Below, one piece after another: positions 1 to 7,105 of a DNA stretch of 16,282 nucleotides; position 1 is the stretch's first letter, and each line of letters opens with the position of its first letter. Below the pieces are notes generated by a model that was not told the DNA's origin, searched no databases, and saw nothing but the letters and a program-made list of their open reading frames with translations. Position numbers and translations under genes: made by a program. This DNA is from UBA1189 sp045654565 (GTDB taxonomy: Bacteria > Bacteroidota > Bacteroidia > Bacteroidales > Bacteroidaceae), in NCBI GenBank assembly GCA_045654565.1, contig JAZONP010000110.1, positions 1-16,282 of the forward strand, given 5' to 3'.

Positions 1-339
1 CACCGTGTATGTATCGAAGCCGTTCTCGGAGCCTGGGAAGTTGTACAGAACGACGATTGGGCCAAGGAGTGCCACATATGGCTCTACCGCGGTGCATGGC
101 AGGAGTGGGACCTCGGCATGGTAGACATGGCCGTACCCCCCAGCCCCGACGAACTCATCAAGAAGCGTCACGCCATCTTCCGCCACCTCTCACAAAAGGA
201 TATCGTGCCTTTCCCCGGTGAAGACCATCGCGAGTTCTGGCAGCGTGCCGAAGACCGCACACAGAACACCGCCCGCCAGTACGACAAGCTCGGCATGGCC
301 GAATACCAAGCCATTGAGGTCTTCGTACGCATGAACTAA
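1..339 (+). CDS. Glucosamine-6-phosphate deaminase-like protein, C-terminal part
   Basis: The frame is open from the first base of the window and ends at TAA 337-339, so only the last 112 codons are visible. The tail contains WLYRGAWQEWD, MAVPPSPDEL, HLSQKD, REFWQRAEDRTQNTARQYDKLG and AEYQAIEVF. I recognise this as the end of the long Bacteroidales NagB-like proteins (about 660 residues), in which a sugar-phosphate isomerase/deaminase domain is followed by an LmbE/PIG-L-type deacetylase domain. The visible part belongs to the second domain. The protein would act in the cytoplasm on amino-sugar metabolites, but the substrate of the fused form is not certain. A terminator follows 26 bp after the stop, so this is the last gene of its transcript. 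The identification rests on remembered family similarity; the catalytic residues lie outside the window. Confidence 0.75.
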   Translation, partial: HRVCIEAVLGAWEVVQNDDWAKECHIWLYRGAWQEWDLGMVDMAVPPSPDELIKKRHAIFRHLSQKDIVPFPGEDHREFWQRAEDRTQNTARQYDKLGMAEYQAIEVFVRMN

Positions 340-364
340 TCGTACGAGCCCGTACACAACAAGT

Positions 365-401
365 GAGGGAGCATCTCAAGATGCCCCCTCATATTTTTTT
401 T
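365..401 (+). terminator. Rho-independent terminator after the deaminase-like gene
   Basis: The arms GAGGGAGCATC and GATGCCCCCTC pair with one A-C mismatch around a TCAA loop and are followed by ATATTTTTTTT. The U-tract lies on the + strand side, so this terminator serves the upstream gene rather than the convergent cyuA gene. Confidence 0.85.
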
Positions 402-427
402 ATCGACAAGTACCGGAATAAGCCTTA

Positions 428-1693
428 CTACTTGCGTGTCATGATGTCCACCACCATGCGGTTGGTCTCGTTCATCGCCTCACGGCCAATGCCAGTCAAG
501 TTGCGTATGCTGCAGTCCACATCTTCATCGATAATACCCTCTACACTAGTCACCGAGCCATTCTGCATGGCCAGCATCGCAGATAGCATAGCCGTTGACA
601 CACCGCTCGAGAGCTTCAGCGAGCAGCTTGGCTTGGCTCCGTCGCAGATCATACCCGTAAGGTTGGCAATCATATTCTTCACTGCGTAGCAAATCTGCTC
701 ATACGTACCGCCCATCATATAGGTAATGGCACAGCTGGCACCCGTAGAGGCCACGATACATCCACAGAGAGCCGACAAGCGACCCAAGCTCTGCTTGATA
801 TAGATGGCCGTAAGATTACTCAGCGCCAAGGCACGCACATATGTCTCATGATCCACTTGATGGTCACGCGCATACACTGCCACAGGCACCGTAGCTGCTA
901 TACCCTGATTGCCGCTACCCGAGTTGGACATTACCGAGATGGTAGCTCCCGACATGCGTGCATCACACGCCGAGCAGGTGTAGGCCATGACATGTGCCAA
1001 AGTACCATCACCCACCATGACACGAGAGCAATCATCGTTCAGCATCCGTCCTACATGATGTCCATAAGAACCCTTGAAGGCCTGTTCGGCTGCAGCCATA
1101 TTCATGCGCCCCGACTCCTCGATGAAAGCGATATCATCAAGCGGAACCTGAGTAACAAAGTCATAGATTGTGCGGAGGCAAAGGCTCACCTCTTCAGTCT
1201 CAATATGGGTGGTCACGGTGCTTGCAGCGCAACACTCATCATCCACAAATCGTGTGTGTGCACCACAGATGACCGCCTTCTCGGCACGTTCGCCAAGATA
1301 GCCCGTGACCTTTATGTACAGTCCATCGGGGGCATCCTCCTTGAGACGAATCGATATACGTCCCTCATCGATATACTGCTTTCCACGTTCCACAGCTTCA
1401 GGAGTGACATCTTTGAGCACCTCCAACATGTAGGTACTCTTGCCAACCATCATACCCAAGGCTATGGCAATGGGCAAGCCTATCATCCCCGTACCGGGGA
1501 TACCCACGCCCATAGCATTCTTCAGCACGTTCATACTGAGTTCCACCTCTACCTTTTCAGGCAAAGCCTCCAAGCGTTCTGCCATGCGGGCAGCACACAG
1601 GGCCACAGCCACAGGCTCAGTACAGCCCATTGCAGGCACCACTTCACGACGCATGAGCGATATAATCTGCGTTCTTTTCTCTTTACTTAGCAT
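428..1693 (-). CDS. cyuA: L-cysteine desulfidase family protein (CyuA/YhaM, UPF0597)
   Basis: This 421-residue protein spans the full length of the UPF0597/CyuA family. The family uses an iron-sulfur cluster to break L-cysteine down to pyruvate, ammonia and sulfide, and is related to the alpha subunit of iron-sulfur L-serine dehydratase. Visible marks are the N-terminal MGCTEPVAVAL (Cys24), the SNSGSGNQGI glycine motif at about 256-265, and a C-terminal cysteine set: Cys310 and Cys312 in LCGC, then Cys350 and Cys357 in MICDGAKPSC. These are the expected cluster-ligand regions. The ATG at 1691-1693 lies about 20 nt downstream of a TATCTTTG -7 box, which supports this start. The gene lies downstream of meaB on the same strand, but a terminator-like hairpin and a promoter-bearing repeat separate them. 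It is convergent with the deaminase-like gene. The family is clear; substrate choice (cysteine or serine) is inferred. Confidence 0.9.
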   Translation of the reverse strand: MLSKEKRTQIISLMRREVVPAMGCTEPVAVALCAARMAERLEALPEKVEVELSMNVLKNAMGVGIPGTGMIGLPIAIALGMMVGKSTYMLEVLKDVTPEAVERGKQYIDEGRISIRLKEDAPDGLYIKVTGYLGERAEKAVICGAHTRFVDDECCAASTVTTHIETEEVSLCLRTIYDFVTQVPLDDIAFIEESGRMNMAAAEQAFKGSYGHHVGRMLNDDCSRVMVGDGTLAHVMAYTCSACDARMSGATISVMSNSGSGNQGIAATVPVAVYARDHQVDHETYVRALALSNLTAIYIKQSLGRLSALCGCIVASTGASCAITYMMGGTYEQICYAVKNMIANLTGMICDGAKPSCSLKLSSGVSTAMLSAMLAMQNGSVTSVEGIIDEDVDCSIRNLTGIGREAMNETNRMVVDIMTRK

Positions 1694-1711
1694 AATGAAA
1701 AACGAAATTTC

Positions 1712-1870
1712 TGCAAAGATAGTACAAACGAGTGAATAAAGCTTGCTTTATTTTCAACGAGTGCAGCCTATCTTCGCTTTTGTTGTTGCAAAGATAATGC
1801 AAACGAGTGAATAAAGCTTGCTTTATTTTCAACGAGTGCAGCCTATCTTCGCTTTATTGTTGCAAAGTTA
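1712..1870. repeat. Tandem 75-bp intergenic repeat (two copies plus a stub)
   Basis: Copy 1 is 1712-1786, copy 2 is 1787-1860, and the first ten bases of a third copy are at 1861-1870. A core of 56 bases is identical in the two full copies (1725-1780 and 1800-1855). Each copy begins TGCAAAGATA and then has AACGAGTG, a perfect hairpin AATAAAGC-TT-GCTTTATT (1735-1752 and 1810-1827), a second AACGAGTG, and TATCTTCGCTTT. On the minus strand every unit boundary is a TAnnTTTG box pointing at cyuA. A related pair lies at 7135-7283. No reading frame of note runs through it. Confidence 0.9.
1714..1721 (-). promoter_or_regulatory. -7 promoter element for cyuA
   Basis: On the minus strand this reads TATCTTTG, an exact match to the Bacteroidales -7 consensus TAnnTTTG, 20 nt before the cyuA ATG. 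I see no TTTG at the expected -33 spacing, so the promoter is incomplete by sequence. The same box recurs at 1789-1796, and a variant TAACTTTG lies at 1863-1870. Confidence 0.55.
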
Positions 1871-1903
1871 TAGTTTTTATAGCAAGAATCAGCTTGTTTC
1901 CTA

Positions 1904-1928
1904 TAAAAATTGACCTTGGGGTCCAATT
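1904..1928 (-). terminator. Likely terminator after meaB
   Basis: On the minus strand, AATTGGACC, loop CCAA and GGTCAATT form a stem with one bulged G, followed by TTTTATAGG. It starts 9 bp after the meaB stop. The stem is AT-rich and the U-tract short, so it may be a weak terminator. Confidence 0.5.
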
Positions 1929-1936
1929 AGCAAAAA

Positions 1937-3025
1937 TCACTTCAAGCCATACACCTCAAGCAATTGGCGTGCAGCCACGAAGGAGGTCAGTTCGCCACCA
2001 AGCACCTGCCGCTCCTTGCAAGCAAGCAATGAAGCGATGGTGGGATTATTATAGAAGCTATCTCTCAAGGCCTCATTGATACTCTCATACATCCAATACT
2101 TGGCCTGCTCATTGCGGCGATGCTCAAAGTAGCCATTCTTCTTCACGAAATCGAAGTAGTCGAACACCATACGCCACACCTCTGCCACACGTAGGTTGTA
2201 GAAACCCGAATAGGTGAGTACCTGGGGTGTCCAGCCACTCTCGGGAGCAGGGAACAGGTGGAGAGCATTGCGGAAGTGCGATGCAGCCAGCTCGGCCCGC
2301 TCGGCATTGTCACCATCGGCCTTATTAATCACAATGCCATCAGCCATCTCCATAATACCACGTTTGATACCCTGCAGCTCGTCACCCGTACCGGCCAGTT
2401 GGATGAGGAGGAAGAAGTCGACCATGGAGTGCACGGCCGTCTCACTCTGCCCCACTCCGACAGTCTCCACGAAAATCTTGTCGAACCCTGCTGCCTCGCA
2501 CAGCACGATGGTCTCGCGCGTCTTGCGGGCCACACCACCCAGGGAGCCAGCCGACGGACTGGGGCGTATGAACGCGTCAGGGTGTACAGAAAGTTTCTCC
2601 ATACGCGTCTTGTCGCCCAAGATGCTGCCCTTGGTCTTCTCGCTCGAAGGGTCGATAGCCAACACTGCCAACTTGCCGCCATACTGCTCCAGCACATGCA
2701 ACCCGAAGGCATCTATCGAGGTGCTCTTACCCGCACCCGGCACGCCACTGATACCGACGCGCACCGACTTACCCGTATAGGGAAGACACTTCTCGATGAC
2801 CTCTTGTGCCAAGGCATGATGTTCGGGAAGCACGCTCTCTACCAGCGTGACGGCACGAGAGAGCATGGTAATATCGCCCTTCACAATCCCTTCCACATAT
2901 TCACCCGGCGTAAACACCCGCTTGCGCTTCTTGGGTTTCATGTAGGGATTCACCATCGAGGGCTGCTCAATACCGGCATTCACCGTAAGGCCTTTGTATA
3001 TATCGTCGTTTTCGGGATGGTTCAT
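1937..3025 (-). CDS. meaB: Methylmalonyl-CoA mutase-associated GTPase MeaB (ArgK family)
   Basis: This 362-residue cytoplasmic G3E-type P-loop GTPase is the chaperone that loads and protects the adenosylcobalamin cofactor of methylmalonyl-CoA mutase, part of the succinate-propionate route common in Bacteroidales. Visible motifs are the P-loop GVPGAGKS at 94-101, IDPSSEKTKGSILGDKTRM at about 124-142, the PSPSAGSLGG segment at 155-164, the G3 motif ETVGVGQSE at 187-195 and the G4 motif NKADGDN at 234-240. The C-terminal helical part completes the family length. An N-terminal extension of about 35 residues, rich in Lys/Arg at 30-36, precedes the conserved core. The mutase genes mutA and mutB are not beside it, so it stands alone here. 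The ATG at 3023-3025 follows a TAAATTTG -7 box by about 25 nt. Confidence 0.95.
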   Translation of the reverse strand: MNHPENDDIYKGLTVNAGIEQPSMVNPYMKPKKRKRVFTPGEYVEGIVKGDITMLSRAVTLVESVLPEHHALAQEVIEKCLPYTGKSVRVGISGVPGAGKSTSIDAFGLHVLEQYGGKLAVLAIDPSSEKTKGSILGDKTRMEKLSVHPDAFIRPSPSAGSLGGVARKTRETIVLCEAAGFDKIFVETVGVGQSETAVHSMVDFFLLIQLAGTGDELQGIKRGIMEMADGIVINKADGDNAERAELAASHFRNALHLFPAPESGWTPQVLTYSGFYNLRVAEVWRMVFDYFDFVKKNGYFEHRRNEQAKYWMYESINEALRDSFYNNPTIASLLACKERQVLGGELTSFVAARQLLEVYGLK

Positions 3026-3050
3026 GATATCTAGTTTTTTGTTATATGTG

Positions 3051-3080
3051 CAAATTTAGACCTTTTTTCTAACCCACGAA
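3051..3080 (-). promoter_or_regulatory. Probable meaB promoter
   Basis: The minus strand shows TAAATTTG (3051-3058), matching TAnnTTTG. An imperfect -33 candidate TTCG (3077-3080) lies 18 nt upstream. The predicted leader before the meaB ATG is about 20 nt. The 180-bp gap to the divergent outer-membrane gene holds both promoters. Confidence 0.5.
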
Positions 3081-3129
3081 TGCTTTTTTAGAATATTTTA
3101 ACCATTCGAAAAAAAAAGTTCGACTATTC

Positions 3130-3161
3130 ATTGCACGCCCCAACGACAATCGATACCTTTG
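3130..3161 (+). promoter_or_regulatory. Promoter of the small outer-membrane protein gene
   Basis: ATTG (3130-3133), a 20-nt spacer and TACCTTTG (3154-3161) fit the Bacteroidales -33/-7 pattern. The predicted transcript has an A-rich leader of roughly 40 nt with no Shine-Dalgarno sequence. Confidence 0.65.
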
Positions 3162-3205
3162 CCGCATCCATTTCATTTATTGTCTAACTAAAAATTAAAA
3201 CAGTT

Positions 3206-3724
3206 ATGAAAAAGTCATTATTGGCAATCGCATTTGCCATGGTAGCTATGGTAGGTAGTGCACAGGTCTATGTCGGTGGTTCTCTGGACTTGGATCTCGC
3301 AGGCAACAAGACGGCTAGCGCTTCAAACTTTTCACTTTCGCCCGAAGTGGGTTATGAGCTGAACGAAAATCTTAGCATTGGAGCAGCTCTCAGCTTCTCG
3401 ACAAGCAGCATGAAGATTAAAGACACAGACTACAAGGAAAATGGCTTCTCTTGGGGCATTGCTCCTTATGCTCGTTATACATTCCTCAGAAATGGAATCT
3501 TCTCTTGTTTCGTTGATGGAGGTTTGAGCCTCGTAGGCGGAGAGGATCGTGATCTTTCATTTGGAATCTATGCTGAGCCCGGTGTTGCACTTGAGGTTAC
3601 GGAGAATATCAGCATCGTCTCTCATCTCGGTAACTTAGGTTTCTATTTCGCAGGGGATAATACCAACTTCGAGCTGAATGCTCATACTACAATTGGATCT
3701 GTCGGTATACACTACATCTTCTAA
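3206..3724 (+). CDS. Small outer-membrane beta-barrel protein
   Basis: This 172-residue protein starts with a clear Sec signal peptide, MKKSLLAIAF followed by AMVAMVGSA, with likely cleavage after Ala19 (GSA/QV). The mature part alternates short polar and hydrophobic stretches rich in Gly and Tyr (VYVGGSLDLDL, FSLSPEVGYEL, SIGAALSFSTSS, FSWGIAPYARYTF, FGIYAEPGVALEV, TIGSVGIHYIF), as in an eight-stranded barrel, and ends in Phe as barrel proteins often do. I would place it in the broad porin-like/OMP_b-brl group; no specific ligand or enzymatic role can be read from it. It forms a single-gene transcript with its own promoter and a strong terminator. The ATG at 3206 follows an A-rich stretch typical of Bacteroidota initiation. 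Confidence 0.88.
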   Translation: MKKSLLAIAFAMVAMVGSAQVYVGGSLDLDLAGNKTASASNFSLSPEVGYELNENLSIGAALSFSTSSMKIKDTDYKENGFSWGIAPYARYTFLRNGIFSCFVDGGLSLVGGEDRDLSFGIYAEPGVALEVTENISIVSHLGNLGFYFAGDNTNFELNAHTTIGSVGIHYIF

Positions 3725-3756
3725 AAGAGATAAATCGTTCCGACCACAATAAGAGT

Positions 3757-3790
3757 AAAAGGGATGTCCGATTGGGCATCCCTTTTATTT
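3757..3790 (+). terminator. Rho-independent terminator of the outer-membrane protein gene
   Basis: A perfect 10-bp stem, AAAAGGGATG (3757-3766) with CATCCCTTTT (3777-3786), encloses a 10-nt loop. The stem runs into TTTATTTT. Confidence 0.9.
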
Positions 3791-3808
3791 TGGAGATAAC
3801 ATATACAT

Positions 3809-3837
3809 AAAAAAAAGAGCCTCAACTTGAGACTCTT
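3809..3837 (-). terminator. Terminator of the tRNA-Asp pair
   Basis: On the minus strand AAGAGTCTCAA pairs with GTTGAGGCTCTT (one G-U pair near the middle) and is followed by a run of eight T. It begins 4 nt after the second tRNA, so it closes the tRNA transcript. Confidence 0.85.
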
Positions 3838-3840
3838 CTG

Positions 3841-3914
3841 CGGTGCGTACGGGACTCGAACCCGTGACCCCATGCGTGACAGGCATGTATTCTAACCAAC
3901 TGAACTAACGCACC
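3841..3914 (-). tRNA. tRNA-Asp (anticodon GUC), second copy
   Basis: The minus strand folds into a full cloverleaf. The acceptor is GGTGCGT/ACGCACC, the anticodon stem is CATGC/GCATG around loop CTGTCAC (anticodon GTC), and the T arm is ACGGG-TTCGAGT-CCCGT. The discriminator is G73, as expected for tRNA-Asp. The 3' CCA is not encoded. The sequence is identical to the copy at 3952-4025, and the two lie 37 bp apart. Confidence 0.96.
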
Positions 3915-3951
3915 AATAAGTGTTTGTTTCGAACGATTTTAGAATTTCTGG

Positions 3952-4025
3952 CGGTGCGTACGGGACTCGAACCCGTGACCCCATGCGTGACAGGCATGTA
4001 TTCTAACCAACTGAACTAACGCACC
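3952..4025 (-). tRNA. tRNA-Asp (anticodon GUC), first copy
   Basis: This copy has the same 74 bases as 3841-3914: all stems pair, the anticodon loop is CTGTCAC, the discriminator is G and CCA is not encoded. It is the promoter-proximal copy and is presumably cotranscribed with the second. Confidence 0.96.
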
Positions 4026-4069
4026 AGAAATTTGTCAAATCTTCAAGCAATCTCTCTCGATTGCGGGTG

Positions 4070-4100
4070 CAAAGGTAGATACTTTTTTCGTAACTACAAA
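4070..4100 (-). promoter_or_regulatory. Promoter of the tRNA-Asp pair
   Basis: On the minus strand TTTG (4097-4100), a 19-nt spacer and TACCTTTG (4070-4077) make a consensus Bacteroidales promoter. The first tRNA starts about 45 nt downstream of the -7 box. It lies just after the GNAT gene stop at 4124, where I see no terminator, so read-through from that operon is possible. Confidence 0.85.
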
Positions 4101-4123
4101 GCGTTTGAAGATTTTTTTGTAAA

Positions 4124-4657
4124 TTATTTTTCAAATAAGCGTTGATAGAGGCATACGCTCCTAAATTTCTTATTCCTAAACGCCCAATCAGGGAGTGTTG
4201 CAGTAAGTTCAAAGCCACTCGAAGCAAAAAGTTGCCGCGCAGAAACATTGTCCTCAAACACATATGCATAGAGCTGACGAAGATCAAGCACACACTCGGC
4301 ATAGTCACACAAGAGCATCAGCGCCTCACGCCCATACCCTTTACCCCGACATTCACGATCAACTACGATCCCCATCTCAGCACGTCGATCGGCAGGACTG
4401 AAATCAAACAGATCAATGACACCCACCACCTGATTGTCGTCCACACGCTCTATCATCAGTCGAAGCTGCTTATCCACATAGAGGTCGTGCGCATTGGTCT
4501 CTATGTATTGCTGTAGTTGAAAACGCGAATAAGGCACCTTGCACGCCGACACCATCCACTCACGCGTATCATTCTCGACATGAAAGAGATAGTCGAGGTC
4601 ACTCAATTCTGGAGCACGAAGACGAAGAAGCGACGATTGCAGAAACATACGTTCCAT
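4124..4657 (-). CDS. GNAT-family N-acetyltransferase
   Basis: This 177-residue protein is a single GNAT domain that transfers an acetyl group from acetyl-CoA to an amine. It resembles the RimJ/SpeG-like branch: the N-terminal part LLRLRAPELSDLDYLFHVEND is typical, and the acetyl-CoA pyrophosphate loop appears as MGIVVDRECRGKGYGREAL, with RGKGYG at 104-109. It ends with the usual VFEDNVSARQLFASSGFE segment at about 133-150, where the fold's last strands and helix lie. The substrate (protein N-terminus, polyamine or nucleotide sugar) cannot be read from the sequence. It is the last gene after a glycosyltransferase, 20 bp apart on the same strand, so a role in modifying a surface-sugar precursor is possible but unproven. 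The ATG at 4655-4657 is in the position expected for the family. Confidence 0.88.
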   Translation of the reverse strand: MERMFLQSSLLRLRAPELSDLDYLFHVENDTREWMVSACKVPYSRFQLQQYIETNAHDLYVDKQLRLMIERVDDNQVVGVIDLFDFSPADRRAEMGIVVDRECRGKGYGREALMLLCDYAECVLDLRQLYAYVFEDNVSARQLFASSGFELTATLPDWAFRNKKFRSVCLYQRLFEK

Positions 4658-4677
4658 AAGACCTAGAGAGTTAGACG

Positions 4678-5904
4678 TTATCTATATACCTTATTATCGG
4701 TTATCAGCACCTTTGTTCGAGACGAATAGGTCGCCAAGCGCAACGTATTGCCAGGCGTCTTCTCCAACAAGCGTAGCACTGTACTGTAAGCATAGTGCTC
4801 CGTATCGTACACTACCGTATCATAGCCCTTAAGGTTTATCTCCACGGACAGATGGCCCTCAGGAAGCAAAGACTCAGTTCCTTCGACAAATCCATGTCCA
4901 CCATTAGGGTGATATTTCAGCAACAGGGCACGCACCTCTTCCCTCATCTGCGCATCACCGATGACGAGAGCGTTGCCCAAGGAATCCACCTTCTCGGGCC
5001 TCTTATGATAACGCAATCGATTGCCGATATAAACGAGAAATGACTGTGCCCAAATGGCCAAGTTAATAGGCAGACTGATTGCCCAAGAATAGTGGCCATA
5101 ATGTTTGCGGAAAAAGAGGCGCATCGCCTGATAGAAGGTGTAGACATAACGGTACGAATTCTTCACCGTGCTCTCGCCCTTATAGTGCAACATACGCACA
5201 GGGAGATAATAATTTTTGTAACCTCCCTTGAGCACACGATACGAAAGGTCTATATCCTCACCATACATAAAGAAATCTTCGTCGAGCAAGCCGACTTTAT
5301 CCAACGCCTCGCGACGAAGCATCATATAAGCTCCGGAGATTATCTCTATCTCATTTACCTCATTTTCATCGAGGTAGCGCATATAGTAGCGACCAAACAA
5401 GTGCGACTTGGGGAACAGTTTCGTCAGCCCCGTCATCTTGCAGAAAGCCACAAAGGGCGTGGGCAATCCACGACGGCTCTCGGGGGCAAAGGTCCCATCC
5501 ACATGCAGCATATAAGTGCCTACCCCACCAGCTTCAGGGTGTACAGCCATAAACTCCACACACTGCACCAACGTATCCTCTCCCACTATCGTGTCGGGGT
5601 TGAGCAGCAACACATATTTACCTCTCGATTGGCGTATTGCTTGATTATTGGCTCGGGCAAAGCCCACGTTTTCCTTGTTTATGATAAATGTCACCTCAGG
5701 AAAACGCTCGCACAGATACTCCATAGAGCCATCTGTAGACAGGTTATCTACAACAAACACCTCTACCTGCAATCCTCGCGAGGCACGACGTACCGACTCG
5801 AGGCACTGTTCCAAGTAGAACTTGACGTTATAGTTGACAATGATAACAGAGAGAAGAATACCCTCCTCCTCATGTTTGCCTTTATTGCAGATATTATTAT
5901 CCAC
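4678..5904 (-). CDS. Family 2 glycosyltransferase with C-terminal extension
   Basis: This 408-residue GT-A enzyme resembles rhamnosyltransferase-like GT2 proteins that add sugars to surface polysaccharides from nucleotide sugars. Visible features are LLSVIIVNYN (17-26), FVVDNLSTDGS (50-60), NVGFARANNQAI (79-90), the metal-site segment LLNPDT (100-105), SGAYMMLRREAL (190-201) and the late catalytic motif GEDIDLSYRV (215-224). A hydrophobic stretch at about 273-293 could anchor the protein to the inner membrane. Residues 308-406 begin NALVIGDAQM and form a separate alpha/beta segment, not part of the usual GT2 core. The only plausible start is GTG at 5902-5904, since an in-frame stop lies at 5932-5934 and no ATG precedes the catalytic core. 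It sits between a membrane protein gene (38 bp upstream) and a GNAT gene (20 bp downstream). Donor and acceptor sugars are unknown. Confidence 0.9.
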   Translation of the reverse strand: MDNNICNKGKHEEEGILLSVIIVNYNVKFYLEQCLESVRRASRGLQVEVFVVDNLSTDGSMEYLCERFPEVTFIINKENVGFARANNQAIRQSRGKYVLLLNPDTIVGEDTLVQCVEFMAVHPEAGGVGTYMLHVDGTFAPESRRGLPTPFVAFCKMTGLTKLFPKSHLFGRYYMRYLDENEVNEIEIISGAYMMLRREALDKVGLLDEDFFMYGEDIDLSYRVLKGGYKNYYLPVRMLHYKGESTVKNSYRYVYTFYQAMRLFFRKHYGHYSWAISLPINLAIWAQSFLVYIGNRLRYHKRPEKVDSLGNALVIGDAQMREEVRALLLKYHPNGGHGFVEGTESLLPEGHLSVEINLKGYDTVVYDTEHYAYSTVLRLLEKTPGNTLRLATYSSRTKVLITDNKVYR

Positions 5905-5942
5905 GCTATTACCCGTTACTCTTTTAATTGGTCAAGCACGAG

Positions 5943-6419
5943 TCATTCCTTCTCGGGAGTGGCAAGATTCTTCATCTCAATCTCCACACCCTCAGCCGAA
6001 GGCAGACAGAAGAACGCCGACACGAAGCCAGCCAAAGCATAGTAGAGTCCCCAGTTTGCCAACAAGCTGTAATAGAAGACTACTCCCGAAAGCATCGGAA
6101 TCGTCAACAACGCAAGTCGTATCATATACGCAGCAATGTATTTCGAAGCCTTCTCCTCCTCCTTCACCTCAGCCACGCGTCGTAGCCACAATCTATCGAA
6201 GAACTTGAGCGCAAACAGAATACATCCACCTGTAAGGAAGAACATGACCACCTCGATGACATAGATCATCTGCTCATCATACACACCAACGGAAAGGCCT
6301 TTGAATGAAGCCATAGAGTCCAAATTAAACTCCACAGCCACAGGAATAGCCAATACCAACATCACCAATGCCGCAAAGAACAAGCGAATGTTGCGACTGA
6401 TTTTCTTATAGTTTGTCAT
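5943..6419 (-). CDS. Small four-helix membrane protein of unknown function
   Basis: I do not recognise the family with confidence; it may belong to one of the DUF groups of four-helix proteins. The 158 residues hold four likely transmembrane segments at about 12-29, 51-72, 96-118 and 122-140. Between helices 2 and 3 is a charged loop, LWLRRVAEVKEEEKASKY, and the tail ends NLATPEKE. There is no signal peptide, so it should reside in the inner membrane. It lies between recR (56 bp upstream) and the glycosyltransferase (38 bp downstream) on the same strand, and no TAnnTTTG box occurs in either gap, so cotranscription is likely. The context gives no firm function. The ATG at 6417-6419 follows an AT-rich leader. 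Confidence 0.8.
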   Translation of the reverse strand: MTNYKKISRNIRLFFAALVMLVLAIPVAVEFNLDSMASFKGLSVGVYDEQMIYVIEVVMFFLTGGCILFALKFFDRLWLRRVAEVKEEEKASKYIAAYMIRLALLTIPMLSGVVFYYSLLANWGLYYALAGFVSAFFCLPSAEGVEIEMKNLATPEKE

Positions 6420-6475
6420 AGTGTTTTGAGTTTAGTATTTTATATCAATTTCAAATCTTAACTGTTAATGCTCCA

Positions 6476-7096
6476 TCAAAAAGTTTTCCCCGTGAACGGC
6501 ATACGATTCACCAGCGAGCGTCCCAGTGTAGCCTCATCAGCATATTCCAGTTCGTCTCCTACCGAGATACCTCGTGACAACACTGACATCTTCACCCCCG
6601 TATTTTCCAGTTTGCGGAAGATATAGAAGTTCGTAGTGTCACCCTCCATCGTGGGACTGAGAGCAAAGATAACCTCTTTCACTTCTCCGCTGCACACACG
6701 CTCCACCAAACTATTGATTTCTATATCGGCGGGCCCCACCCCATCCATCGGCGAGATCACCCCTCCGAGCACATGGTACAGTCCCCGATAGAGCGACGTA
6801 TTCTCCACCGCGATCACATCGCGTACCGTCTCCACCACACATACCATGCTCTTGTCGCGCGAGGGCTGCGCACAAATGTCACACACATCGCTATCCGATA
6901 TGTTATGACACACTTTGCAGTACTTCACCTCGCGGCACAAATCGCTTATAGCCCCGGCAAATGCCTCAGCCTCTGATACTGGACGGCGGAGCATATGTAA
7001 TACAAGGCGGAGCGCTGTCTTGCGCCCTATCCCCGGCAGTTTGGCAAACTCGCCCACCGCACGTTCCAGCAAGGTTGATGAATATTGGTGTTCCAT
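6476..7096 (-). CDS. recR: Recombination mediator protein RecR
   Basis: RecR works with RecO and RecF to load RecA onto gapped DNA coated with single-strand-binding protein. The 206 residues show the helix-hairpin-helix KLPGIGRKTALR (19-30), a four-cysteine zinc site (Cys60, Cys63, Cys72, Cys75 in CKVC and CDIC), and the TOPRIM domain starting at VCVVETVRDVIAVE (85-98), followed by YHVLGGVISPMDGVGPADI (107-125). The length is normal for the family. I chose the ATG at 7094-7096 rather than the in-frame TTG at 7106-7108, because the TTG lies inside the TAACTTTG promoter box. The resulting N-terminus MEHQYSSTLLERAV also fits the family. The predicted transcript would start only a few bases before the ATG. 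It appears to lead an operon continuing to the GNAT gene at 4124. Confidence 0.96.
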   Translation of the reverse strand: MEHQYSSTLLERAVGEFAKLPGIGRKTALRLVLHMLRRPVSEAEAFAGAISDLCREVKYCKVCHNISDSDVCDICAQPSRDKSMVCVVETVRDVIAVENTSLYRGLYHVLGGVISPMDGVGPADIEINSLVERVCSGEVKEVIFALSPTMEGDTTNFYIFRKLENTGVKMSVLSRGISVGDELEYADEATLGRSLVNRMPFTGKTF

Positions 7097-7105
7097 ACAG
7101 AACGA

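Noticed and set aside
848..1690. Long open frame on the + strand opposite cyuA
   Set aside because: Its translation is rich in His, Thr and Arg without domains, and it is antisense to a clearly conserved family gene.
1712..1860. CRISPR-like direct repeats near cyuA
   Set aside because: There are only two full units in direct tandem with no variable spacers, and no cas genes in the window.
2258..3034. Long open frame on the + strand opposite meaB
   Set aside because: It is a shadow of the MeaB codons; the MeaB motifs on the other strand are intact.
5092..6042. Long open frame on the + strand across the glycosyltransferase and membrane protein genes
   Set aside because: It spans two genes on the opposite strand, has no recognisable motif and has low-complexity composition.
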